Part shown: positions 1-6,689 of the stretch, in pieces | How positions within the stretch are numbered: the stretch's first letter is position 1 | Layout: each line of letters opens with the position of its first letter | NCBI GenBank assembly: GCA_027325115.1 | Contig: DAHWFG010000092.1 | Span: 1-12,841, forward strand | Source: JAKBCQ01 sp021807585 | Lineage (GTDB): Bacteria > Planctomycetota > Planctomycetia > Isosphaerales > Isosphaeraceae | DNA: 12,841 bases | Reading direction: 5' to 3' | Notes under the pieces: model-generated | The model's database searches: none | What the model saw: only the letters and a program-made list of their open reading frames with translations | Told to the model about the DNA's origin: nothing | Made by a program: the position numbers and the translations under genes

Positions 1-1
1 G

Positions 2-175
2 GCGTTTCGGCTGAACAAATCGGCGATCCCCGGCGGGATTGATTATGTCGCGTCGCCGCGCGGCCCGGTTTTGCATTATCAGGAAATCGAATCGTCGCTT
101 GTGGCGCTGGCTCGCGACGTGGCCAAACGGCTGGAAATCGATCGGAAGCGCGCCGAACGAGAGCAACGAACATGA
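2..175 (+). CDS. C-terminal fragment of an unrecognised protein
   Basis: An open frame enters from the left edge and ends at TGA 173-175, giving 57 residues. The composition is that of a soluble protein: a Gly/Pro-rich stretch (AIPGGIDYVASPRGPVLHYQ), then a charged amphipathic helix rich in Leu, Ala, Glu, Lys and Arg to the end. Codons end mostly in G or C, like the other genes here. An overlapping +1 frame stays open to 275, but it is Arg/Trp/Ser-rich and runs into the AT-rich spacer, so I treat it as a shadow. I do not recognise the family and assign no function. The start lies outside the window. Confidence 0.55.
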   Translation, partial: AFRLNKSAIPGGIDYVASPRGPVLHYQEIESSLVALARDVAKRLEIDRKRAEREQRT

Positions 176-321
176 TATTACCAAAATATTTAGATCTAAG
201 ATTTTTTCTATTGGAATCGCCAAGATGAGTTTGGCGTCCGGCATTCCGACACAATCGCACATAACAACACTTTAGACGACATCAATTTCGGTAACTTATT
301 GTTTGCACGGCCTAACTCGCG
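176..321. other. AT-rich intergenic spacer
   Basis: This short stretch is clearly more AT-rich than its surroundings. It holds the 10-bp palindrome TTAGATCTAA at about 190-199, followed closely by a run of six T (202-207). This could be a weak terminator for the gene on the left, but the palindrome leaves almost no loop, so I do not call it. No gene is seen here. Confidence 0.4.
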
Positions 322-355
322 AAAAAAAAAGCCGACGGATCGAGAACCCGTCGGC
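322..355 (-). terminator. Intrinsic terminator of the minus-strand membrane operon
   Basis: On the minus strand a perfect 8-bp GC-rich stem (331-338 with 348-355, arms GCCGACGG and CCGTCGGC) and a 9-nt loop are followed directly by nine U (A9 on the plus strand, 322-330). It lies about 30 bp beyond the stop of the 102-aa gene. This is the clearest rho-independent terminator in the window. Confidence 0.88.
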
Positions 356-384
356 CGCGGAGTCGTTCATTGTGATGAACAGAG

Positions 385-693
385 TTAAACGTAGGTAAGT
401 GCGACGCTTGTAACGCTTGCGTATACAGGCGTGTTTGCAGGGGCGAGTCCCGCGGCTTTGATCTGGAACCCGTATCGATTGAGTTCAAGGACGAGGAACA
501 AGCAGCCGAGAATGAGTGCGCCGAGCGCGACTCCGAGGAGGGCGACATAGACGTCGCTCCTGGGGGTGGAGACGTAAATCCCTCCTCCGGGGGGTCGTGC
601 CGAGGTACGGGTTCCGGGCTTGACGCGAGCCTGTTTCCCCGATGCCGTGCCGGTTCCTGGTTTAGCTCCGCGGGCGGAACGTAGGCGAGACAA
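385..693 (-). CDS. Small single-pass membrane protein, 102 aa, TTG start
   Basis: The protein has a basic, Gly/Pro/Ser-rich N-terminal segment of about 45 residues. One hydrophobic helix follows (about 48-70, VYVALLGVALGALILG then CLFLVLEL), and the protein ends in about 30 residues. Positive charges before the helix predict the N-terminus in the cytoplasm and the tail outside. I chose TTG at 691-693 because AGGAGG lies 6 nt upstream (in ATACAGGAGGGGGACATTG). A further in-frame TTG at 720 has no such site. There is no ATG or GTG start upstream of the helix. With this start the gene overlaps the upstream coiled-coil gene by 32 nt, so the two are probably translationally coupled. I recognise no family. 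It may be a membrane partner of the coiled-coil protein (inference from the operon only). Confidence 0.7.
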   Translation of the reverse strand: MSRLRSARGAKPGTGTASGKQARVKPGTRTSARPPGGGIYVSTPRSDVYVALLGVALGALILGCLFLVLELNRYGFQIKAAGLAPANTPVYASVTSVALTYV

Positions 694-1519
694 TGTCCCC
701 CTCCTGTATCTTTCGGCCAAGATAGGTTCTGCCCTCGACCTCGCCCACCGCTTGATCCGGATCGGCCGATTGGATCCGAATTTTACCGACGTATTCGGGC
801 TTGGGCTTCAATCGATAAATGTACAATTCATGACCAGGGACGAGACCGTCGTCGGAGCCGATCGTGATCTCGACGATCTTGTTTTTGGCGTCGACGCGTT
901 TGATCGCGCCTTCGACGTCGGGAGGCGAGCCGACCCCCTTGATCTGGCGGATATCGTCGGTGAGGCCGTGCTCGCGGAGCGACGAACTGAACGCGGCGAC
1001 ACGCTCGCGGAGATCTTTATTGTTGGTAACGGCGACTTCGAGATCGCGTTTGAATTGGCGAATCTGATCTTGAAGCTCGAGATTTTGGAGCTTGAAGTCG
1101 TTCGCCTGCTTTTGAACCGAGACTAAGAGCTCACGCTCTTTCTCGGCCTCGAGTCGCCGCGCCTCGGCTTCGTCGCCCGCGACCTTGGCGTTTTGCTGCG
1201 CGGTTTCGAGCTTGTCGCGGGCGTCGGTGATGTCTTTGGTGAGCTGGGCGATCGTTCCGTCGAACGTCGTGATTTGCTGCTTGAGCTGATCAACCTGGGC
1301 CTGGTGATCGGCCTTCGCTTTCGCCAGTTCCTTAACGCGCACCTCGGTCTCGGCCTTGGCGTCCCGCAGTTTCGCGGAGGTCTTGTCCGCTTCGTCCTTC
1401 GCTTTTTTGTAAGCGTCGCTCCAATTGGTCGCGGTGTTGAACACCGTGACCGAGAGCGCGAGGAAGCAGACCGCGAAGACCATGATCACGATGACGAGGA
1501 TCTTGCCGACAAACGTCAT
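662..1519 (-). CDS. Membrane-anchored long coiled-coil protein with C-terminal beta domain, 285 aa
   Basis: An N-terminal transmembrane helix (about residues 5-27, ILVIVIMVFAVCFLALSVTV) with no obvious cleavage site is followed by a long coiled coil (about 35-190). The coil is rich in Ala, Lys, Glu, Asp and Gln with Leu/Val heptads. The C-terminal 80 residues look like a compact beta domain, with alternating strands such as KNKIVEITIGSDDGLVPGHE and YVGKIRIQSADP, ending in EGDIVSP. The overall plan (TM, coiled coil, beta barrel) recalls MreC-like or FlgT-C-like envelope proteins, but I cannot confirm homology. The start is ATG 1517-1519, with AGGACGGG just upstream as a moderate ribosome binding site. 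It is first in a two-gene operon with the 102-aa membrane protein. A periplasmic scaffold role is inference. Confidence 0.8.
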   Translation of the reverse strand: MTFVGKILVIVIMVFAVCFLALSVTVFNTATNWSDAYKKAKDEADKTSAKLRDAKAETEVRVKELAKAKADHQAQVDQLKQQITTFDGTIAQLTKDITDARDKLETAQQNAKVAGDEAEARRLEAEKERELLVSVQKQANDFKLQNLELQDQIRQFKRDLEVAVTNNKDLRERVAAFSSSLREHGLTDDIRQIKGVGSPPDVEGAIKRVDAKNKIVEITIGSDDGLVPGHELYIYRLKPKPEYVGKIRIQSADPDQAVGEVEGRTYLGRKIQEGDIVSPTFRPRS

Positions 1520-2201
1520 GGTCCCGTCCTAACTCGTGTTTCGAGTTCAATGAGAGGTTCAAATGCCGGAAATACAACCGATCGACGCGGGGGAGCGAAT
1601 TTCCCGATCGCCGAGGTCGATATCGCCATCATATCGGCGGCGATCCACGCGCGACAAGCGGGTCGATCGCCGACGAGTCGATGTCATGCGCCGTTCGCAC
1701 ACCGATCGCGAGCTTACGGCGCTACCGACCGCCCACTCGGGCACGACTTGAATTTACCCCACGGAGCGGCCGAAAGCAAACGCGGGCAAGATAAGAAATT
1801 TGGGGGCCGCGGGACGACCCGCACGAAGGCGTCAATTAGGCGGTTCAGCAGGGACTCTTCGCGCGAGACTTCGTGAGGATGCGAGCGGTTCGGTCATCGA
1901 TTATCTGATTCGTTGATTTTTCGGTTCTGATCGTTAACCTCGATCAAGCGGCGATGATTTGATCGCTCTGAAATGCGGCGATTGTTCCGAGGAACGCGAG
2001 TCGATCGTCGTCGACCCGGGTTTTGGGAAGCTCTCAAGATTTAGGCTCGCGGAGGGGAAGATCGCTTGATTGACGCGGGCCGATCGCGCAGACTGGCGCG
2101 TCTTGAATCCCCGGGGCTCGACGAGGCGACGACGCCGGGGTGATTCGGGAGTGTCATTCGACTTGGCTCGTCCTCTTCCTTTCACGACGGGATCACAGAA
2201 A
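1520..2201. other. Divergent intergenic region, 682 bp, no convincing gene
   Basis: This spacer separates the minus-strand coiled-coil gene from the plus-strand DUF3467 gene, so it should carry promoters for both. Frames open here are Arg/Ser-rich and lack start signals. Small structures seen: a 6-bp hairpin AACTCG-TGTTT-CGAGTT (1531-1547) and, on the minus strand, two TTGAAC repeats just before the coiled-coil gene. The stretch 1877-1990 is less GC-rich. A TTGACG at 2070-2075 has no credible -10 partner. I see no clear promoter, RNA gene or repeat family. Confidence 0.5.
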
Positions 2202-2606
2202 ATGAGTGAGAAAGATAAGCCCGAGGATCTTAAAGTACACGGTCAAGCCGCTGGACAACAGGCTGTTGTTCAAACCGAAGTCGTCGTCGACGATTCGGCG
2301 ACGGTTCCGTCGTACTCGAATTTTTGCCGAGTGACGGCGACCCCCGAAGAGGTGATCTTCGATTTTGGGCTCAATCCCCAGCCGTTTGCGCGGGGTCGCC
2401 AGGACGTTAAGGCGATTCAGCGGATCGTGATGAACTTTTACACGGCGAAGCGGCTTTTGACGGCTCTCTCGATGACGATTCAACGTCACGAGGGGACGTT
2501 CGGGGTGATTGAGCTCGACGTGCGTCGCCGAGCGGGAGCGGTACAACAGCCGTTCCGCACCGATTTGGCGCGTGGACCCGTCGGTCCCCAGGGCGTCGTC
2601 GAGTGA
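2202..2606 (+). CDS. DUF3467 family protein, 134 aa
   Basis: A small soluble protein with no signal peptide or membrane segment. The core (about residues 36-111) carries the pattern I associate with DUF3467: YSNFCRVTATPEEVIFDFG, then LNPQPFARGR, VMNFYTAKRLLTAL and a closing IQRHEGTFGVIELDVRRR. The first 35 residues are polar and probably disordered, as is the Pro/Gly-containing tail. The start is ATG 2202, where the recognisable sequence begins. The frame is open further upstream to a TTG at 2070, but that extension is Arg-rich and unlike the family. The ribosome binding site is weak (GGGATCACAGAAA). The biochemical function of DUF3467 is unknown to me. A hairpin follows the gene, so it is probably monocistronic. 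Confidence 0.85.
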   Translation: MSEKDKPEDLKVHGQAAGQQAVVQTEVVVDDSATVPSYSNFCRVTATPEEVIFDFGLNPQPFARGRQDVKAIQRIVMNFYTAKRLLTALSMTIQRHEGTFGVIELDVRRRAGAVQQPFRTDLARGPVGPQGVVE

Positions 2607-2652
2607 TCGCATTCGACTGGAACGCGACGAGGGTCGGTTGCGCGAATCGCCT

Positions 2653-2675
2653 CGACCGACCTCTCGGTCGTTTCT
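2653..2675 (+). terminator. Probable terminator after the DUF3467 gene
   Basis: A 7-bp perfect stem (CGACCGA 2653-2659 with TCGGTCG 2664-2670) closes a 4-nt loop CCTC and is followed by TTTCT. The U tract is short and interrupted, so this is a moderate call. Its place 47 bp after the stop codon supports it. Confidence 0.45.
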
Positions 2676-2809
2676 CGCCATATGAGAACATATAAGTTCG
2701 ACCGCCGCGACGATCGTTCGGCCGAGATCGGTTTTGTGCGAGCCGGAATTGACGCGTGATCGCGCGGTTCAGGATTGATACGACGCTTACGCTGCATGGG
2801 CGCACGCAC

Positions 2810-3895
2810 ATGACGCTACCGGCTCTGGAAGGTTGCGGATTTTTGCCCGGCGACGATCCTCTCGATCGATTCCCCGCGGGGTCGCCTTATGAGGCGCTCG
2901 ACGAGCTAGGCCGCGATTTGCCGAGCCTGCTGATGGACGATCGCTTTCGCGAACGGATCGCGGCGATCGAGCTTCCCACTTTGGGCGACGAGCCGGTTTC
3001 GATTCGCGAGCTCCGGCTTTACTACGTGCGGGTGGGGTTTTTGGCTTCGGCTTTTATCAACCAAGTCGGTCATCCTCCCGCCCGCGTGCTGCCGCGACGA
3101 TTGGCGATTCCGCTGTGCGCGGTTTGCTCGAGGCTCGATCGGCCGCCGATTTTAAGTTATGACGGCTACGCGATTTACAACTGGAAGCGGTTTCGCCGAA
3201 ACGAACCCGTAACGCTTGGTAATATCGACACAATTCAGAATTTTGTTCATCTCTACGACGAACACTGGTTCATTTTGGTTCATGTGGAAATCGAAGCGAT
3301 CGCGGGAGAAGCGATCATTCATATCTCCAAGCTTGCTTCGGGGCTCGATCATAATGATCAAGAGATCATCAATCAAGAAATTATAGAAATAACGGCGATT
3401 ATCGCGCGGATGACGGGAGTTTTGAAGCGGATTCCGGAGAAGATGGATCCCGCGGTTTATTATCGCACGTTTCGGCCTTATATCAGGTTTTTCGAGGGGG
3501 TTGTTTACGAGGGGGTGGCTGAGGAGCCGCTTGATTATCGGGGCGAGACGGGGGCGCAGAGCGCCGTGATCCCGACGCTTGTCTCGCTTTTGAAGATCCC
3601 GCATCGTCCCTCGGCGTTGACGGATCATCTTGCCGAGATGCGTCGATTCATGCCCGCGGCGCATCGACTTTATATCGAGGGTGTCGAGGCTGTCGAAGAT
3701 CCCCGCGGCCTCGCCGACAAGGGGGCTTATAACGAGCTTTTAGAGGCTTTGGCGGCGTTTCGTGAGATCCATTTGGGATTCGCGCGCGAGTACGTAGCGC
3801 GGTGGGTCGTCGACCCGCGCGGCACGGGGGGGACGCCGTATCTCGAATGGCTGGGGCGTTTGATCGACGAAACGCGGGCGCACAAGATCGCTTGA
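2810..3895 (+). CDS. Bacterial indoleamine 2,3-dioxygenase (heme tryptophan dioxygenase)
   Basis: Predicted to oxidise L-tryptophan with O2 to N-formyl-L-kynurenine using heme b, in the cytoplasm. The 361-aa protein lines up by eye with human IDO1 over most of its length. Landmarks: LPRRLAIPLC (94-103), LSYDGYAIYNW (115-125), VVYEGVAEEP (231-240), RGETGAQS (244-251), MRRFMPAAHR (277-286), the proximal heme ligand region FREIHLGFAREYV with His321, and the substrate loop GTGGT (338-342). The loop between His321 and GTGGT is about 16 residues shorter than in human IDO1. His158 falls where human IDO1 has Ser167, as in TDO, which has a distal His. ATG 2810 fits the family's N-terminus. An in-frame GTG at 2756 would add 18 residues, and neither start has a good ribosome binding site. 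No other kynurenine-pathway gene is adjacent. Confidence 0.93.
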   Translation: MTLPALEGCGFLPGDDPLDRFPAGSPYEALDELGRDLPSLLMDDRFRERIAAIELPTLGDEPVSIRELRLYYVRVGFLASAFINQVGHPPARVLPRRLAIPLCAVCSRLDRPPILSYDGYAIYNWKRFRRNEPVTLGNIDTIQNFVHLYDEHWFILVHVEIEAIAGEAIIHISKLASGLDHNDQEIINQEIIEITAIIARMTGVLKRIPEKMDPAVYYRTFRPYIRFFEGVVYEGVAEEPLDYRGETGAQSAVIPTLVSLLKIPHRPSALTDHLAEMRRFMPAAHRLYIEGVEAVEDPRGLADKGAYNELLEALAAFREIHLGFAREYVARWVVDPRGTGGTPYLEWLGRLIDETRAHKIA

Positions 3896-3920
3896 CACGA
3901 ATCGGCGTCGGGTCTATGTT
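3892..3920 (+). promoter_or_regulatory. Sigma70-type promoter for the FlgI-like gene
   Basis: A perfect -35 TTGACA (3892-3897) and a -10 TATGTT (3915-3920) are separated by exactly 17 bp. The -35 box overlaps the TGA stop of the dioxygenase gene. Transcription would start near 3927 and leave a leader of about 180 nt before the FlgI-like ATG. Confidence 0.6.
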
Positions 3921-3935
3921 TCGCACTCGTCGATT

Positions 3936-3957
3936 CCCTGGAGGTTGACTTCCAGGG
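3936..3957 (+). promoter_or_regulatory. Leader hairpin in the 5' UTR of the FlgI-like gene
   Basis: A perfect 7-bp stem (CCCTGGA 3936-3942 with TCCAGGG 3951-3957) encloses the 8-nt loop GGTTGACT about 10 nt after the predicted transcription start. No U tract follows, so it is not a classical terminator. It could protect the 5' end of the mRNA or be a leader element. Function is unknown. Confidence 0.35.
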
Positions 3958-4106
3958 GGGTCGTCGTTTGGTTCGGCGGTCTTTCGATGCGCGTCGCGCG
4001 GTGGATTGACCGTTCAGGATCCGCGGGTTCATTTCGATTGCGTTGCGGCGGACGGCCGATCGGTCGCTCGCCCAGGGGTTCTCCCTATCGCCAGGAGGGT
4101 TCATCG

Positions 4107-5945
4107 ATGCGGCGCGGGCCGAACTTTCGCGTGGGGGCTGTTTGTATCGTCGCGCTTTTGTCGCTTGCGCTGGTCGCCGCCGCGCCCTCCAAGTCGAAGA
4201 AGAAAGCGAAACGGACGACGCCCCCCAAGGTTAACGAGACCGTCGACAGCCTGGCGTTCTTTTATCGCGCATCGGACGTTCCTGTTCAGGGGGTCGGGCT
4301 CGTGATGGGGCTCGACAATACGGGATCGGATCCGCCGCCGTCGACATATCGGCAAAAGCTGATTGAGCAGATGCGCAAATCGAAGGTCGAGCATCCCGAG
4401 CGGATATTAAAGAATCCGACGACATCGCTCGTTCTCGTCCGCGCCAAGATTCCGATCGGCGCGACCAAAAAAGACCGGATCGATCTTGAGATCGAGCTGC
4501 CGCCCGGGAGTTCGACATCGAGCTTGGCGGGGGGTCGCTTGCTCGAAGCAAGCCTGAGCGAAATCTTGATGGCGAAAGACGGCGTGCACGAAGGAACGCC
4601 GTGGGTCGTCGGCGGCGGGCCGATCTTGCTCGGCAATGAAAAGAGTCCCAACGATCCCAAGGTCGGCCGCGTTCTGGGGGGGGGGCGGATCAAAAAAGAA
4701 TTCCCTTACATCCTCGTGATTCGCGAAAATCGACGAAGCATCAAAACATCAAGTATTTTGATGAATGCCATTAATACGCGATTTTTCAAGCATAAAGGGA
4801 TGGATCAGGTGGGGATGGTTAGCGCGAAGGACGTGAAGCGTCCCGACGAGCAGATGCTGATCGAAGTTCCGGTGATTTATCATCAGAATCAGGGGCGATT
4901 TTTCCAGGTGGTGCGGACGCTGCCGGTGGCGAACACCCCCGAACTCGAAGCGGCGCGGATCGCCGAGTGGGGGAAGAAGCTGCTCAATCCGTCGACGACC
5001 GCGGAAGCGGCGTTGCGGCTTGAGGGGTTGGGGGCGAACGCGATTCCGACGCTCGCGGCGGGGCTCAAGAACGAGAACGACCAGGTCAAGTTTTTCGCGG
5101 CCGAGGCGCTCGCGTATTTGAACGACGCTTCGGGCGCCGAGATCCTCGCCGAAAACTCGGTCAAACGTCCTCAGTTTCGCGCGTTCGCGCTCGCGGCGCT
5201 CGCCGCGACCGATCAACCGCCAAGTTATCTTGCGCTCAAACGTTTGATGAGTGAATCGGACATACTTGTGCGTTACGGAGCGTTCAACGCGTTGCGCAAG
5301 GTCGACGAGAACGATCCTGCTCTCGGTCGTGTCGCGGTTCTCGAACCGCGTCGCGAGGAGCTTGAAGACGACGAAGAGGACGATCTGGCGGTGAGGGCGG
5401 GCCGAGCGACGCGGCGACCTCGTCCGTCGCGGCGCGAGGACGATCCGTTCGAGCTTTATGTCGTCGATTCGGACGGTCCGCCGCTCGTGCATGTTTCGGG
5501 AACGCGCCGCGCCGAGATCGTGCTTTTCGGCGCCAATCTCAAATTGATGTCCCCCGCGGTGTTATCGGGCGCGGGACAGATCCTTGTGAACGCGTCGATG
5601 GGGGACGACAAATTCCAGATCAGTAAGATCTCGCCCCGCGCACTTGGCGAGTCGGACGGCAAAACGACGACGTCGGCCGACGTTCTCTCGGTCATTCGAG
5701 GGATGGCGGGATTGGGGGCGTCGTATCCCGAGGTCGTGTCGATCTTGCAGTCCGCGAGCAAGCAGAAGAACCTACCTGGTCCGCTCGCGTTCGACGCCGT
5801 TCCGCCCCCCGACGAGGGCTACCTCCGCGCTCTTGTCGGCGTCGACGTCACCGCGAAGAAGGACGACTCGCTCGAAAAAACGAAGCTCGACGAGGAGAAA
5901 GATCGCGGATTCTTTGAACGCCTTCGCGATCGGTTTAATCGCTAA
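4107..5945 (+). CDS. Exported FlgI (P-ring)-like protein with inserted HEAT repeats, 612 aa
   Basis: The start is ATG 4107, with AGGAGG 8 nt upstream. A signal peptide (about 1-26) follows, with Arg at 2, 3 and 8, a hydrophobic core and an Ala-rich end. Residues about 45-275 match the FlgI pattern: VQGVGLVMGLDNTGSD, a KNPTTSLVLVRAKIP segment like the family's KNVAAVxVTAxLP, SLAGGRLLEASL, and a GGGRIKKEFP segment like its GAxVEREVP. Residues about 295-400 are HEAT/PBS-lyase-like helical repeats. About 412-447 is a strongly acidic then Arg-rich linker. Residues about 455-575 resume the FlgI C-terminal pattern (SADVLSVIRGMAGL, YPEVVSILQSASKQKNLPG). The end is charged. Ordinary FlgI is roughly 350-370 aa without this insert and forms the periplasmic P ring. 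No other flagellar gene is in view, so a non-flagellar envelope role is plausible. Confidence 0.82.
   Translation: MRRGPNFRVGAVCIVALLSLALVAAAPSKSKKKAKRTTPPKVNETVDSLAFFYRASDVPVQGVGLVMGLDNTGSDPPPSTYRQKLIEQMRKSKVEHPERILKNPTTSLVLVRAKIPIGATKKDRIDLEIELPPGSSTSSLAGGRLLEASLSEILMAKDGVHEGTPWVVGGGPILLGNEKSPNDPKVGRVLGGGRIKKEFPYILVIRENRRSIKTSSILMNAINTRFFKHKGMDQVGMVSAKDVKRPDEQMLIEVPVIYHQNQGRFFQVVRTLPVANTPELEAARIAEWGKKLLNPSTTAEAALRLEGLGANAIPTLAAGLKNENDQVKFFAAEALAYLNDASGAEILAENSVKRPQFRAFALAALAATDQPPSYLALKRLMSESDILVRYGAFNALRKVDENDPALGRVAVLEPRREELEDDEEDDLAVRAGRATRRPRPSRREDDPFELYVVDSDGPPLVHVSGTRRAEIVLFGANLKLMSPAVLSGAGQILVNASMGDDKFQISKISPRALGESDGKTTTSADVLSVIRGMAGLGASYPEVVSILQSASKQKNLPGPLAFDAVPPPDEGYLRALVGVDVTAKKDDSLEKTKLDEEKDRGFFERLRDRFNR
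4676..4685 (+). repeat. G10 homopolymer inside the FlgI-like gene
   Basis: Ten consecutive G encode the end of Leu190 and Gly191-193. The frame shown is the correct one, because FlgI-like sequence is recognisable on both sides. A tract of this length can slip in replication or sequencing, and any change not a multiple of three would truncate the protein at about one third of its length. Confidence 0.9.
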
Positions 5946-6689
5946 TTTCAGCCTCGTCGCTTTGATCACTCTTCTTGTTCCGGGATCGAACACGATCGGC
6001 CTTCGGTCGGAAAGTGACGCACGCGAGTCGATTGACGCTTCTCAGCACGAGATGGGGAGATCGACGGTTGCGATCGATCGGGAGCGGCGCGATCGATCGC
6101 GGGACGAGGAATCATCGTAGCTTCTGGTGGTGAATCGAGTCGGGATTTCACGAAATTTTCACTTCGAATTTTGGCGCGATCGGCCCGGAAAATAGGCCGA
6201 ATCGAAATAGAAGGAAGAGCGCGGCGGTCGTCGTCGCGATCTTCCGTTTTAAAGATCCACGCGGCTTTGAACGAAAAATAGAACTGACGGTCAGGTTCGC
6301 TAAGGCAAGGAAGCGTGGGAGAACCCCGCGAATCGACTCGCCCTGGTCGTGACCGAGCGACCGGCTCGACCTTGCCGCGTTTTGTCCTCGAGGCGCGGCG
6401 GTTGGAATCGGCATGGAACGATGCGTCGTAATGGCGATCGGAACGTGGCGATGGCGACTTGTGAGATCGAGCGTCCTAGAATTGCGTTGTCCCTCGGCAA
6501 ACGGAGCAGGGAAGCACAACGCACACGTTAGGGTTCGCGGAACGGACCGGCGGCGGTTAAACACTGTGATAAGGATATAACCGTCCGAGATAGGAGATCG
6601 ACCGCGCGCCTCGCCGCCCAGGATCGAATCCGGAGGGTCGAGGAAACCTCCGAGGTCTCGCACCAAACCAAGTGAGTGGAGTCCTCGTC
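5946..6689. other. 744-bp intergenic region with no convincing gene
   Basis: Several frames are open here on both strands, including a minus-strand frame over 6148-6666. Their translations are Arg/Ser-rich, unlike any known domain, and lack ribosome binding sites. The first 180 bp hold the strong inverted repeat listed separately. The part around 6145-6300 is less GC-rich, with A/T runs and a small hairpin at 6281-6298. A possible -10 (TATAAC, 6576-6581) lies 109 bp before the next gene, but no good -35 precedes it. I cannot exclude a small RNA. Confidence 0.45.
6070..6100. repeat. Strong inverted repeat built from CGATCGATCG
   Basis: The 10-mer CGATCGATCG occurs at 6071-6080 and 6090-6099. 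With flanking G6070 and C6100 the copies form an 11-bp perfect stem around the 9-nt loop GGAGCGGCG. Each arm is also a palindrome on its own. It lies 125 bp after the FlgI-like stop codon. No T tract follows on either side, so it could be a U-less terminator or mRNA-end hairpin, or a protein binding site. Confidence 0.5.

Noticed and set aside
190..207. Possible terminator after the left-edge gene (TTAGATCTAA then T6)
   Set aside because: The palindrome leaves at most a 4-nt loop with 3 A/T pairs, too weak for an intrinsic terminator.
1193..1876. Plus-strand open frame opposite the coiled-coil gene
   Set aside because: The Leu/Arg/Gly-rich translation mirrors the coiled coil, then turns into disordered Arg/Ser sequence in the spacer. 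It has no ribosome binding site and no recognisable domain.
2691..2696. TATAAG as a -10 box for the dioxygenase gene
   Set aside because: No -35-like hexamer lies 16-18 bp upstream, and the spacing window falls within the terminator-like hairpin.
4749..5492. Minus-strand 247-codon frame opposite the FlgI-like gene
   Set aside because: The translation is extremely Arg-rich. The plus strand carries FlgI and HEAT signatures across the same bases.
6148..6666. Minus-strand 172-codon frame in the 744-bp spacer
   Set aside because: There is no ribosome binding site, no domain, mixed composition and a start without support. A short hydrophobic patch near its end is not enough to call a gene.
5946..6689. 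tRNA or other structured RNA gene in the long spacer
   Set aside because: I found no T-arm and acceptor-stem combination, and only small isolated hairpins. A covariance-model search would be needed to go further.
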